In this document: positions 32,600 to 42,580 of the stretch, one piece after another
Numbering within the stretch: the first letter of the stretch is position 1
Layout of the letters: each line of letters starts with the position of its first letter
DNA from: Pyricularia pennisetigena
Taxonomy: Eukaryota; Ascomycota; Sordariomycetes; Magnaporthales; Pyriculariaceae
DNA length: 64,000 nt
Reading direction: 5' to 3'
Assembly (NCBI RefSeq): GCF_004337985.1
Contig: NC_043741.1
Location: 198,747 to 262,746, forward strand
The notes under the pieces: generated by a model
What the model saw: only the letters and a program-made list of their open reading frames with translations
What the model was told of the DNA's origin: nothing
Databases searched by the model: none
Position numbers and translations under genes: made by a program

Positions 32600-33247
32600 A
32601 TGCAGGTTTCATTGACCCGAGTCCTCCTGGCCGTGCTGCTCGCCAGCGAGGCCGCTGCCGCGCCCGTGCCCCAGGGCGGCGAGGTTGGCCTGGCCAAGAG
32701 GAAGGTTTCCGACCTCTTCAAGCTGGAACCTCGCGGCATCGACGTCACCAACCAGGACAATGCTTTTGGCTTCCGCAAGTCCAGGAGGGATGAGGCCGAG
32801 GCTACTGAGGAGGCTGATGCCGCTGAGGATGAGGCCTCCGCCGTCGAGAAGCGTGAAGAGGCCAAGGCTACTGAAGAGAAGAAGGCTACTGAAGAGAAGA
32901 AGGGTACTGAAGAGAAGAAGGGTACTGAAGAGAAGAAGGGTACTGAAGAGAACAAGGCTACCGAGGAGGACAAGGCCACTGAAGAGGCCAAGGGTACTGA
33001 AGAGAAGAAGGGCACTGAAGAGAACAAGGCCACCGAAGAGGACAAGGCTACCGAAGAGGACAAGGCCACCGAGGAGGCTGATGCTTCCGACGATGCCGAT
33101 GCCACCGACGATGCTGATGCCACCGACAGTGCTGATGCCACCGACAGTGCTGAAGCTGCTGATGGAAAGTCCAATGTCGATAAGCGCGAAGAGCCCCAGG
33201 CCGCCGACGAGGCCGAGGCTGCTGATAATGATGAGACCGCCGAGTAG
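32600..33247 (+). CDS. Repetitive secreted protein with dibasic (Kex2-type) sites
   Basis: 215 codons. The ATG at 32600 is chosen because it starts a clean signal peptide (MQVSLTRVLLAVLLASEAAA), whereas the upstream in-frame region is low-complexity leader. After cleavage come LAKR, SRRDE, EKREE and DKREE dibasic sites. Residues about 88-159 are twelve near-identical six-residue units of the form xKxTEE, followed by DATD/DADA units (about 160-185). The protein is very acidic and disordered. The layout (signal peptide, KR sites, internal repeats) resembles Kex2-processed repetitive proteins of fungi (KEPs, e.g. repellent-type or pheromone-like precursors), but here the KR sites flank the repeats rather than separating them. 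Repeat DNA is built of 18-bp units and is likely length-variable between strains. Confidence 0.75.
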   Translation: MQVSLTRVLLAVLLASEAAAAPVPQGGEVGLAKRKVSDLFKLEPRGIDVTNQDNAFGFRKSRRDEAEATEEADAAEDEASAVEKREEAKATEEKKATEEKKGTEEKKGTEEKKGTEENKATEEDKATEEAKGTEEKKGTEENKATEEDKATEEDKATEEADASDDADATDDADATDSADATDSAEAADGKSNVDKREEPQAADEAEAADNDETAE

Positions 33248-33876
33248 GTCTTGGGTTCTTCAGATGCACAGCAGTGGAGGGGACCATAAAGTTCGGCGAG
33301 TGGATTTGGGCAGGATAGAGACAAAGAGGGAGGAGTGGTTTGAATTTGTGTAAACATAATTTTGTTTTCAATATTATAGCCCCAGGGTCAACTATAAAAT
33401 TTGTCACATAGTGGTGGCATTAATTCACAATATCCCCGCTGTAATTGTCCAATTTGCGTAGTTTTCACCGTCCCTGTCTTTTTTGTGTGACCGCTTGCGA
33501 ATACCCTTTTCAATCGCGACAGCCAATTTATATGATTGTACGAGACAAATTTTGTGTTCAATTATGTAAATAGTCGCTCATTTTGACAAATAGACTGGCA
33601 ACAAGACTTTGTAGCGTTTTGTTATTGGTATCGATGATGCAAACCCACATTTCTTTCCAAAATAGATAAAGTAACGGAAAAAGGAAAAAGTGTGGGGATT
33701 GATTGGGTTACAGCCCGTCAAGGTGCGGGTCGGTGACGTCTTTTATGCGTAGACCAAAACCAAATCGAGGTCGACCAAGACCAAGACCAAATACAAAATC
33801 CCACCAAGGCTTGAGATCAATCGCATCAATCGCAGGCAAAACATCATTCAAGGCAATCTCAAAAACACACCACACA
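33248..33876. other. Intergenic, upstream of lactate dehydrogenase
   Basis: AT-rich 3' region followed by the LDH promoter and leader with CCAAGACCAAGACCAAAT repeats (about 33774-33795). No gene. Confidence 0.5.
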
Positions 33877-34923
33877 ATGGCAGGCGAAGACTCCAACACA
33901 CCGGCGAACAAGGTAACCAATTCAGAACCGCCCTGCATCCACCCATTTCCCCGTGGCTGCTGACATGACAACTCCCCATCCAAGCCCGTCAAGATAGTCA
34001 TCGTGGGCGCCGGTTACGTCGGCTCCACGACGGCCTACACTCTCCTCATGAACCGCGCCGCCGCCGAGATCGTCCTGATCGACGTGGACAAGGACAAAAC
34101 CGAGGGTGAGGTGATGGACCTGGTCCACGCCGCGCCCTTTTTGCACCAGACGCGCATCCGCGTCGGCGACTACGAGGACTGCAGAGGCGCGTCCGTGGTC
34201 ATCATGACGGCCGGCGCGAACCAGAAGCCCGGCCAGTCGAGGATGGAGCTGGCGCAAAAGAACTGGGCCATCTTTGCCGATATCGTGCCCAAGGTGGCGC
34301 GGCACGCATCCCAAGACGTCCTGCTGCTCGTCTCGGCCAACCCCGTCGACGTCATGACCTACGCCGCCGTCAAGTTCTCAGGCTTCCCTGCCCACAGGGT
34401 CATCGGGTCCGGCACGTCGCTCGACTCGGCCCGGTTCGCCGGCGAGCTGGGCAAGCACCTCAACATTGACCCGCGCAGCCTGCACGCCGTCGTCATCGGC
34501 GAGCACGGCGAGTCGGAGCTGCCCGTGTGGTCTCTGGCTACCGTCTCTGGCATGCGCGTGGAGGATTACTGCCGACAGACGGGCACGCCGTGGGACGACG
34601 AGGTCAGGAAGCGGTGTTTTGACAAGGTCAAGGATGCCGCGGCTGCCATCATCGAGAAAAAGGGGGTCACGGGCTACGGGATTGCGAGCGCTCTGTTGAG
34701 GATTGTGGAGTGTGTGCGGCGCGATGAGAACACGTTGATGCCGGTGTCGTGCGTCGGGTCCTACGCCGGAGTGGACGATGTTGCGTTGAGCGTGCCGCGC
34801 AAGCTGAACAAGTACGGTTGCAAGGAGTTTGTGCCGATGATGCTTAGCAAGGAGGAGGAGGAGAACTTGAGGGCTTCGGCGGAAAAGGTTAAAGAGACGA
34901 TTCGGTCGCTGGAGAAGTCATGA
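33877..34923 (+). CDS. L-lactate dehydrogenase (LDH/MDH superfamily)
   Basis: CDS join(33877..33912, 33985..34923), 324 codons. The 72-nt intron starts GTAACC and ends AAG. Exon 1 encodes only MAGEDSNTPANK. The NAD-binding Rossmann motif GAGYVG is at 20-25. The specificity loop reads GANQKPGQSR: Gln92 at the substrate-specificity position marks lactate over malate dehydrogenase, which has Arg. The catalytic His is in IGEHGES (His186), and NPVDVMTY and GSGTSLDSARF are conserved. It converts pyruvate and NADH to L-lactate in the cytosol, regenerating NAD+. NAD-dependent L-LDH is uncommon in filamentous fungi, and the sequence is bacterial in style, so old transfer is possible but not shown. Confidence 0.92.
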
Positions 34924-35523
34924 GGGCTTTGGGGTTGGAGGAAAAGAAGCGATGATTAATAGACGAGATCAATGAATTATATTATGGGAATGTGGTTGCA
35001 AGAGAGCAAAGTGGGATGTAGCCTTATAGCACAACCAGGAAATGGCAAAGGAAAGTTGTAAATAGATTAACCTCGAACTCTAACAGAAAAGCATCTGGAA
35101 TCATGACGTCTTTCGTCAAAGACGATGCTCATTCTCTCCTCTTTCCCCATCAGGAATAGCACAGGCGAGAAGGCAATGGTTCACTAGATCTAGTGCCGCA
35201 CTCATATCCCACCCTGATCTCCGTATTTGACTAGCCCGGTATTGAAAAAAAAAAGAAAAAAAAAATATAAGTCAAGAGGATAGTCGAGTTGGTATAACAA
35301 TCACCAAATAATTTACTCAAAAAGCGATACAGAGACCATTCAAGAGACTGGCCACGACGAGATCAACAGTGAGATAAACTATGGCTGCCAATGTCAGGAT
35401 GCGCGCGGGTGATTAAGGATTCGCGGCCGTTTGTTTTGCTCGGCCAAAGAGAGAGTTTTTTTTTTTTTGATTCGGCGGCGCCCTCCTGCACAATCTATGT
35501 CATGTTGAAGCCCGATGGTATGA

Positions 35524-36039
35524 ATGACTCTACGCCCTGCGTCGGGCATGCATACGTTGATCATGGACAAAAACGACTTCAAAAGCTTATCACCACGACA
35601 TCCCGCCCAGCCAGCATCCTTATCGGGGTGGGCAAGTACGGAAAAGGCCGAAAACCTTGCTGGAGCTCCATGGGATCAGCACGTCATAAAGCAAAGTTTG
35701 CCTTTGTGTGTGTGTGTGTGTGTGTGTGTCAAACGCCGGCAGAGCTGCCAGGACTGGATTTCAATTTTCAAGCGAGCATCCATCGTGAAAAACACCCGAG
35801 AAATAGCCGACATGAGGCTCACGACAGACTCTCTACTCCCTAGTTTAACTCAATACTTGCACATTATCGTGGCCCAAGCTTATGTTGCCATCAAGGCTGC
35901 CTTGGGAACGGTCAAAAGGGTCGGCAGGGCCGCTGTGAGCGGACTGCTTAAGCTATTTTCGAAGCCAGCCAAGGACAAAGACATCCCCAGTTGCATGTTA
36001 ACAGTTGACCACCTCATCATAAACGCCGCCACTGCCTAG
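35524..36039 (+). CDS. Hypothetical ORF containing a (TG)n tract
   Basis: A 171-codon open frame that runs through a (TG)n microsatellite, encoding alternating Cys-Val. After the TAG the same frame stays open for another 62 codons (GINVVKKSSRGRSRDEFSSR...), so an intron ending at the CCTAG (about 36036-36039) may exist. No family recognised. The dinucleotide run makes a functional coding role doubtful. Confidence 0.2.
   Translation: MTLRPASGMHTLIMDKNDFKSLSPRHPAQPASLSGWASTEKAENLAGAPWDQHVIKQSLPLCVCVCVCVKRRQSCQDWISIFKRASIVKNTREIADMRLTTDSLLPSLTQYLHIIVAQAYVAIKAALGTVKRVGRAAVSGLLKLFSKPAKDKDIPSCMLTVDHLIINAATA
35705..35729 (+). repeat. (TG)12 microsatellite
   Basis: An uninterrupted TG dinucleotide run of 25 nt. 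Confidence 0.95.
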
Positions 36040-37360
36040 GGGATCAACGTTGTCAAGAAAAGCAGCAGAGGCAGAAGCCGGGACGAATTTTCCAGTCGAG
36101 CCAGCCAAAAGTGTGACCAAACCTCATGGACCCGATACATGGACTGCGGTCGGAACGATGCCAACGAGGGCGTCAGCCTCGTTGTCAAGTGCCACAAACG
36201 CCGGCGCCACGTCTGGTGACCTGTCAATATACAAAGTGGGCTTGGTTGACAACGTTACAGCATACTGTTGGGTAGGATGAACTAGGGAACCACGATGATT
36301 TTTGAGTAAATGAGCGATATGCAGGGCTTTAGATCAGTTCTCGTATGATGACATTTCTCGTTACTTGGTACATACTTGTTCGGTTGTTCTAGACTGGCCA
36401 GCAAACCAATGTGTGCTGCTCCATCATTTGCCAAGCTTTGTTCAATGTAACCCACGATCAGCCCAGATAAGTTAGAGTTGCGATTAATTTTAAAAAACCT
36501 GAAATAATCCTGTTCCCAACATCTTCGAGGTCGGCGACCCTGTGATGAGGATCAACAAGCTCCCGATGGTAAAGAATCTCACGGAACGGGACGGAGACGG
36601 CAGACTCCCCGACATGTTATCACTTCTCGGGTAAATGATCACGTAAAAAGGCTCTTCGAGGGAGATTATACCGAAGTATCGGTCGAGAAAAAAAAAAGAA
36701 AAACCCTTTAAAAACTCTGACTTTGACGTGTCAAATGAATATTAGAGTTGGTCATTGACGTGTCCAACGACTGAACCATATTCTACTCTCCGATCAACTG
36801 TAAAATAACGCAAAAAGAAAAAAAAAAGAAAACTTTGAAAAATCGCCATTGTATACAGATGCGAAAAGGGCGGTGATCAGCGACTGGGAGTGCCCAAGCA
36901 AGGCGGCACGTTCTGCTGGGATTAACGTCGCTAGTCATGCAGATTATATCTGTTTTGGCCACAAGATTTGCAGTTCCTCATCTCCACGAATAATTTCCTC
37001 ATGGCCAAATTTGACTTCCGGGCGAAAACGGGGGAAGGCACCTTGGAGATTTTCTCGTCTTTCTTTTGCATGTTGGAAGTTTACTGCATATTCTCAGGGA
37101 TAGTGGTGGTGTGAGTGTGTGTGTGTGTCTCTGCCTCCTGGGAGGCTGTGCTCTATCGTGAAAGACAAAATGTATAAGAGGCGATAATAAGTCCGCTTCT
37201 GTTGCTGCTTTGACCTCGTCTCTTCACACACAGTGCACGCGCTTTCGTGACTGCTGCGATACATTCTAATCATTTCTTAATTCTCGGACAAAAAAAAGAG
37301 CCACCCTACTCATAATCAATAGCCCTAATTTTCGCCCCGCCACAGGCTACCTCCGCCAAG

Positions 37361-37734
37361 ATGCAGATCTTCAGCACCATGCTCATCGCCGCCGCGGGCG
37401 TCTTGTCCGCCGCCGTCAACCCCGCCGCGGTTGCCCAGTTCTCGCTCCAGACGCGTGCCAACGGCGAACAGATGAGCTTCTCCAACGTCATCATGAACTC
37501 GGCCGCCTACAATGTCTTTTTGACTGCGGACCTCCGCTACCCCGAAGGCACCGAGCCTCCCAAATCTAAAAGCCAGAGCCAGAAGGGAGCTCTGCCAACG
37601 GTCAACAAGTACGCGGCGGTCTCGAATTCCGCGGCGGTTTCGAATTCCGCGGCGGTCTCGAGTCCCACCTCGGACGAGAACCCTGACATTATCTATGTGC
37701 TTCAGTGCACCGAAGCTGTGAGTTGCGACCCTTG

Positions 37735-37782
<48 letters not shown>

Positions 37783-38292
37783 AAAAGAACCAAAAAAAAA
37801 GAAATACACATAAACTCCTTACTAATGTGGACAAAACCAAATTCAGGGTTTCCGCGGCAAATGCACCGTCTTTGGCGCTCCGGCCGGCAGATGCGGTATG
37901 TGATTTGGAGAGAGTTTCGAGCAATTCCACGACTTATAGCTGACTGACAAAATGCTACTTTTTAGTCTCCTACTTTGACTTCAACTCGAAAGGCTCCAAG
38001 GACATTAGCGACCGCTTCAACAACAAGATCACCTCCCTGTCCACCAACACCGGCGGCGTCTGCCAGTTTTACAAGTACGTCCAGCCCACCCCAACCTCCC
38101 CTATGTTACTGCGCAGTAGAAAAAAGATTCTGACAGTGGCAATGCTGCAACGCAAACAGGTACACTGGCTGCGACGAGTCTGGCTGGGACCGCGGCCTTG
38201 CCACGTCCTACAACTTCAACCTGGGCGTTCCTCTTCCCCAGGATACTCGTACTACCCAGTACCAGAACAGGATCAGCTCGTGGAGGTGCTAG
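37361..38292 (+). CDS. Small secreted cysteine-containing protein 1
   Basis: CDS join(37361..37717, 37847..37895, 37966..38074, 38160..38292), 215 codons. Donors are GTGAGT, GTATGT and GTACGT; all acceptors are AG. Every splice keeps frame, giving VLQCTEAGFRGKCTVFGA, PAGRCVSYFDFNSKG and QFYKYTGCDESGWDRG. Signal peptide MQIFSTMLIAAAGVLSAA. Residues about 73-105 hold a Lys/Ser-rich stretch and a repeated VSNSAA unit. Six cysteines, all in the second half (VLQC, GKC, GRC, GVC, TGC, WRC), would suit three disulfides, and the last is the C-terminal residue. No family is recognised. It is effector-like by size, secretion and Cys content. Intron 1 contains a 40-nt T homopolymer. Confidence 0.8.
37739..37778 (+). 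repeat. T40 homopolymer inside an intron
   Basis: Forty consecutive T within the 129-nt first intron (37718-37846) of the secreted-protein gene, between donor and branch region. The exact length may be limited by sequencing. Confidence 0.9.
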
Positions 38293-39349
38293 ATTGACCA
38301 CTTTAGGTTGATGATGATGACTAACCGGCTAGGGCGAACGGTGACAGCTGCTGGATTCCGATACGACACCACAAAAGTTTCTGCTTTAGATAATTGAGTT
38401 TTTTTTTTCTTCTTTTTTTTTTTCTTTCTATTTTGACATGGACCCTCGAGTCACTGTCTGTTTTGCAGAAGAGATCTTGGCATCACATAACCAGAGGGGC
38501 TTAGTCAGCGCTGGGAACACCATAACCATAAAAGCGCTGCCACGTTCGTTAGCCTAGATAGCGCACCCTAACTGAATACATGGGCTCTCCTGTCACTCAT
38601 TCAGACTGCACGTGTACCTTCGTGGGGCGTCATCTGTAGTGCCCATGTCATGACTTTATGGGTTGTGACCATTGGTCTTTTGTGCAAGAGGATCGTATCT
38701 GTTTGCGGCAACCGATCAGCTCATGGGATGAATGGCTAGTTTTCATGGTCAACTTGAAATCTAGACTAAAGTGGGGGGGTTTTCTCCTAGCTACGAACAA
38801 CCCAGCGAGGAGACGCGACGCCGTCGCCGTATATAGATGAGGCTCTGCGGCGCATGCACCCCTCCATGTAACAAGGAAGATCCGGACCGCGCCTGAAAAC
38901 CCCCCCGTCACGGATGCATAAACATCTAGAGCTTAACGTGCTTGCCATGATTCGAGCCTGTATGCGCTCCACCCTATCCAGAGGGTCGTGTTTACTTGTA
39001 GGAGATCACTTTCTGCTGTTTCGAGAGGGTTTTGACAAAGGATCGGCTGCTTGCTGGAGGCAATTTGGATTCATGAGGGATACTTTGAGCGTGATTGAGG
39101 ATTTAGGCCTTGCACTTTTTTTTTTATCTGTTATTGATGGGGATGAATAGTCCAGCGGTTTTGGAGACTAGCGTAGCAGAAAAGAAAGAAAAAAAAGTTA
39201 TATTCAAAGGTAAATGCAGCAAAAAGCCATCTCCGCACCAGTCTTCCCATTATCCACACCCGGATATAGAACCAGCGAGCGCCCAAACACAGGCTGTTGA
39301 GTGTTCTGCCTCCGATTCCCCTCGTACCAGTGCACTCCTCCAGAACCAC
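38293..39349. other. Intergenic between two secreted-protein genes
   Basis: Converging 3' regions of the genes at 37361 and 39350. T-runs at about 38400-38430 and 39116-39125. No recognisable gene. Confidence 0.45.
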
Positions 39350-39581
39350 TCAGCGGGTCGTGATGGTGCATGACTGAAAGCCATTGTTCGGCATGCCCGT
39401 GTGCGTCAGGAAACCCGCAAAATCACATGCGGGCGATCCGTTGAATATCATGCGGTCAGGTCCCGGCGGCCCTGTGGGGGGGGATATGAGTAGGATGTTA
39501 GTCTGCTTTGTGATTCCATGTAGGCTTACTCTACACCAGTCACGATAACCAGCTGATGCCCGAAAGCAAAAAGTCAGGAGG

Positions 39582-39617
<36 letters not shown>

Positions 39618-39920
39618 GATGGGAGCTTGAGAGAGAAAAAAAAGAGATGATGTAGACTTGCCGCCGGTATAAGTCGTGGTTTTGAGAGGAAACTCCCAGT
39701 AGGGTCCTGGGACCCAAGGCGGGGAGATGCCCTCGTGGTTGAACCATCTCCGCGGGTAGCCGCCCACCGTTTGACCGTTGGCGAGGAGCCAGCACGCGTA
39801 GGCGTTCTGGGGCAGGGCGTGCAGCGACGAGTCGTAAACGTTTCCGTTGTAGCAGTTGATGAACTCGCCCAGCACACCCCCGAGAACAGACAAGGAAGCA
39901 AGGAGAAAAGAAGAACGCAT
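39350..39920 (-). CDS. Secreted RNase T1/F1-like protein (GC-AG intron, His40 replaced)
   Basis: CDS complement(join(39350..39471, 39662..39920)), 126 codons. The only frame-consistent splice uses a GC-AG intron (39661 down to 39472; donor GCAAGT, acceptor CACAG). It rebuilds YTGGPPGPDRMIFN, the family signature YTGGxPGxDR. Signal peptide about 1-18. Cys23, Cys43, Cys102 and Cys121 have the spacing of RNase F1's two disulfides. Catalytic residues by comparison: Tyr55 (Tyr38 of T1) present, Glu76 in PYWEFPL (Glu58) present, Arg93 (Arg77) present, His110 in THTG (His92) present, but the His40 position is Arg57 (YPRRW instead of YPH). Active members cut RNA after G. Loss of His40 suggests weak or altered activity, as in RNase-like effectors of plant pathogens. 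A (GA)n tract lies in the intron. Confidence 0.85.
39584..39614 (+). repeat. (GA)n microsatellite in intron
   Basis: A GA dinucleotide run of about 31 nt inside the RNase-like gene's GC-AG intron; on the gene strand it is a CT pyrimidine tract upstream of the acceptor. Confidence 0.9.
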
Positions 39921-41079
39921 TTTCTTTTTTTTTTTTTTTTTGTGCTTGTACTTGAAGGCTTTTGTTAGGCGATAAGGACGAGATATGCATTTGGAAGGAG
40001 GTATTTGGAAGATGGAAATGATAGCTTCTTTATAGCTCCCACTTATGGCTGGTACCGTCGGCAGTCTATACAAATTCAAGATATTGAAGCTGGGAGCAAA
40101 TGCAACAAGAAGTTGCATTCGGCACGCTGGTGTAGCTCGCGACGATTTCTCGTAACATTCCTTCTCAATTGTCATCCAAAAAGGGAAGAAATTTTGGCCC
40201 GCCTGCCATCGGCGATTACGTTTATGTTTGCTGCGGGGATAACAAGGGCCGCAAGGCAAATGTGATGCCAAATGCCAACTTGCAAGTTCGGTGATATTGC
40301 GCTCTCTTCCAGGGAGTTGAACAGAAAACTCAGCCCTTTGTTCCACCCAATTAACCCTCCCCGCTCTGGTTATTATTTCCAATCTTACCTAAGAGGCTGG
40401 ATGTTTGCCCTCGTCCCACTTTCGTGCTTGTTTGTGTAACGTTCCTCATGTCGACCAGACCAGTGCGTCAACCTCGACCCACTGAATAGTTCTTGTGCGT
40501 GCATGTCAGCCGGCATCTCAGCTGGCAAGGTCTTCTTTGCTGACGTTGAATTTGTCTTTTCTTTTTTTTTCTTTTAGGCTGGTCTGCCGCGGGCCGGGGC
40601 GGTGAGTTCAGCACCCGACACTTAATCCGCATAAGCGAGCTTACATGTGGTTATGTTGCAGTTGACCGGCGTTTACCGATGGCATAGCCCATAACGAGTT
40701 TACCGCAGTCACCCAAGCTGCTAGTTTCAATCTTTGAATGTTTGTTGAACCATCCAGTCAGGCCGGGGTCAAGACCAGCACCAGACTAGTTGTTCCATTT
40801 GCATATGTTCAGCTTGCATTGTAGTATATGGCAAGTTAGTCTGAGCTGAATCCCATACGTGGGCATAGGCAGCACTAGAGAATCCGGTAAGCTCTTCATG
40901 GTGCCTACTGAACTACAAAAGGCAAAGACCACATGCCTCAAATCCCACTTCTCAACTTTTTCAATTCCCAGAGTCTCATCATTCAACTTGCATCAAACTG
41001 GTCAACCACTGCAATCAGTCCCAAACTGCCTGTTCGTCTTTCTACTTTCTTTCTCAAAAGCACCACACCCGTCATCAAG
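39921..41079. other. Divergent promoter region of two secreted-protein genes
   Basis: The RNase-like gene runs left and the next secreted-protein gene runs right. A T-run (39932-39948 region) lies just upstream of the RNase-like start. No coding sequence recognised. Confidence 0.45.
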
Positions 41080-41601
41080 ATGCACGCCCTTTCAGCTCTC
41101 TCGGGACTCCTCCTACTGGCCTCCGGAGCCATGGGCCTAGCCTGCAACGACGACACCGTCTACTGCGGCCACACATTGATGGACATGGGTGAGCCTTCCC
41201 CTTTTCTACCATCTAGGCAACCAACTCCCCCCGACCGCTGCGAATACTAAACCGCGTGCACAACCCCCCTCGCCGCAGGCTGGTCCCGCGATGAGATCTG
41301 GCGACAGCTCAAGCCCAACGGCCTCCCAGACAGCATGTCCAAGGCCAAGGTGGACCAGACGCTCTTCATCTGCGAGGACCGCTGGTACTGGACCAACGCC
41401 GACCTGCACTACAAGGACTACTGCCTGCGCGGCTGCCAGAACCGCGGCTCTGGCAAGGACGACGCCTGCTGGGCGGCGACCCTGCGGACGGCCGGCAACG
41501 GGACCGTCGAGGCGGGGAACGGCACCGTCGGGGCCGGGAACGACGCCAACAAGACTGCTGCGGCTGCGGCGAAGAAGCGCGCAGCGGTCCTGCTGCCTTG
41601 A
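41080..41601 (+). CDS. Small secreted cysteine-containing protein 2
   Basis: CDS join(41080..41188, 41279..41601), 143 codons. The 90-nt intron (GTGAGC...CGCAG) joins LMDMG to WSRDEIWRQL. Signal peptide MHALSALSGLLLLASGAMG. Six cysteines follow (Cys22, YCG, FIC, DYC, RGC, ACW), the last four in a compact middle section with CEDRWYWTNADLHYKDYCLRG-type aromatic spacing. The tail has two NGTV sequons in AGNGTVEAGNGTVGAGN and ends in an Ala-rich, KKR-containing stretch. Not assigned to a family. Its size and Cys content suit an apoplastic effector or surface protein. Confidence 0.8.
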
Positions 41602-42133
41602 GGTGTGTAGTGTACTAGTGAGCTGGAGTTGGGCTCGTTGCGCATGGTTGTTTAGGGATTTGGGCACATGCGTGGCTATGTCGTGTCAGTCCCCTGTTGT
41701 GACGAAAGACGGATACTTGGTTTTTCATGTTCTTGGGTGCTATATATAGGTACCTAGTTGACATTACATGGCGGTCTCGGACTCTCGGGAACCATGTTTA
41801 TTTTTATTGTTGGCCGTTTGTGCTCCGAAAACAATAAAGAATCAATCCATTGTGAGGCGCGCTGCTTTTGTAGACACTCATTACCCCTCCTTGCACTTTC
41901 TTCATGATGCATATATCAAACCACTGATATTCATGGATCAGACTCTATTAATTCTAAAAGCTCTGAGTGGCAGGCCTCATGAGTCGGCCGTTGGCAACAT
42001 TAGGGCAGCTAACAAGCTAACAATGAAGGGATTTCGCCGCTTCATGTTTGCACTAAATTTGCTCCTCGACACATCTCCCTTTGACAGAATCTACATCTCA
42101 TCCCCGCCCTCTCTAGTTGACCCAATTTCACCC
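41602..42133. other. Converging 3' regions
   Basis: About 530 nt between genes facing each other. One open 123-codon forward frame has no motif and looks accidental. Confidence 0.45.
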
Positions 42134-42580
42134 TTATGACCTGTCGCACTCAAAAATGGAGACCTGGAAGTCGGTGGGGCCATTGTACCGCTGGGTCTGG
42201 ACGGCGCCGTTGTCGTCAACGACCAGCTGGTCGGCGGGGATCTTGTGGCAGTAGTCCTGGTTGACGCGCGAGTTGATGGGCAGGAAGGCGGCCAGGTAGA
42301 GGCCTCCGTCCTGGGGCTTGACGTCAAACTTCCACGTGTTGTCGCACGGCTGCTGCGTGACGGCCGGGAGCTTGTCGGGCCCGTTGAGCGTGGCCTCACA
42401 CCTCGTGCCCTCGGGGAACAGCTGCGGGTCCGACGTGATGTTGAACGAGTACTGGCAGCGCACGCTGTGCGGGACGCAGGCGGCCTTGAAGCCCTTGACG
42501 AAGAATGCCTGCTGGCGGGGGACCAGAGTGGCGGCCGAGGCGGTGGCGGCCAGGGCGAGGACGGCGGAGAGGAACTGCAT
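42134..42580 (-). CDS. Small secreted cysteine-containing protein 3
   Basis: An intronless ORF of 148 codons, start chosen at the ATG giving the signal peptide MQFLSAVLALAATASA. Mature protein about 130 residues with six cysteines (AAC, VRC, TRC, QPC, DYC, and ECDRS at the end). Strand-like segments are SVRCQYSFNITS, TRCEATLNG, TWKFDVKPQDGGLYLAAF and FQVSIFECDRS, so a beta-sandwich fold is likely, similar in outline to AA1-like/Alt a 1-type small secreted proteins. I cannot confirm that family by eye. NIT is a possible N-glycosylation site. It is the fourth secreted protein in about 5 kb. Confidence 0.8.
   Translation of the reverse strand: MQFLSAVLALAATASAATLVPRQQAFFVKGFKAACVPHSVRCQYSFNITSDPQLFPEGTRCEATLNGPDKLPAVTQQPCDNTWKFDVKPQDGGLYLAAFLPINSRVNQDYCHKIPADQLVVDDNGAVQTQRYNGPTDFQVSIFECDRS

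Larger units (their letters stand above)
34924..37360. other. Gene-poor interval with weak ORFs
   Basis: About 2.4 kb. One possible gene at 35524-36039 is listed separately. The remainder (36300-37360) is AT-rich with A-runs at about 36688 and 36820 and no motif; its end is the promoter of the next secreted-protein gene. Confidence 0.4.

Noticed and set aside
39546..39568. Possible 23-nt middle exon in the RNase-like gene
   Set aside because: It has splice-like borders but leaves a phase that creates an immediate stop in the last exon. Direct GC-AG splicing restores the family motif instead.
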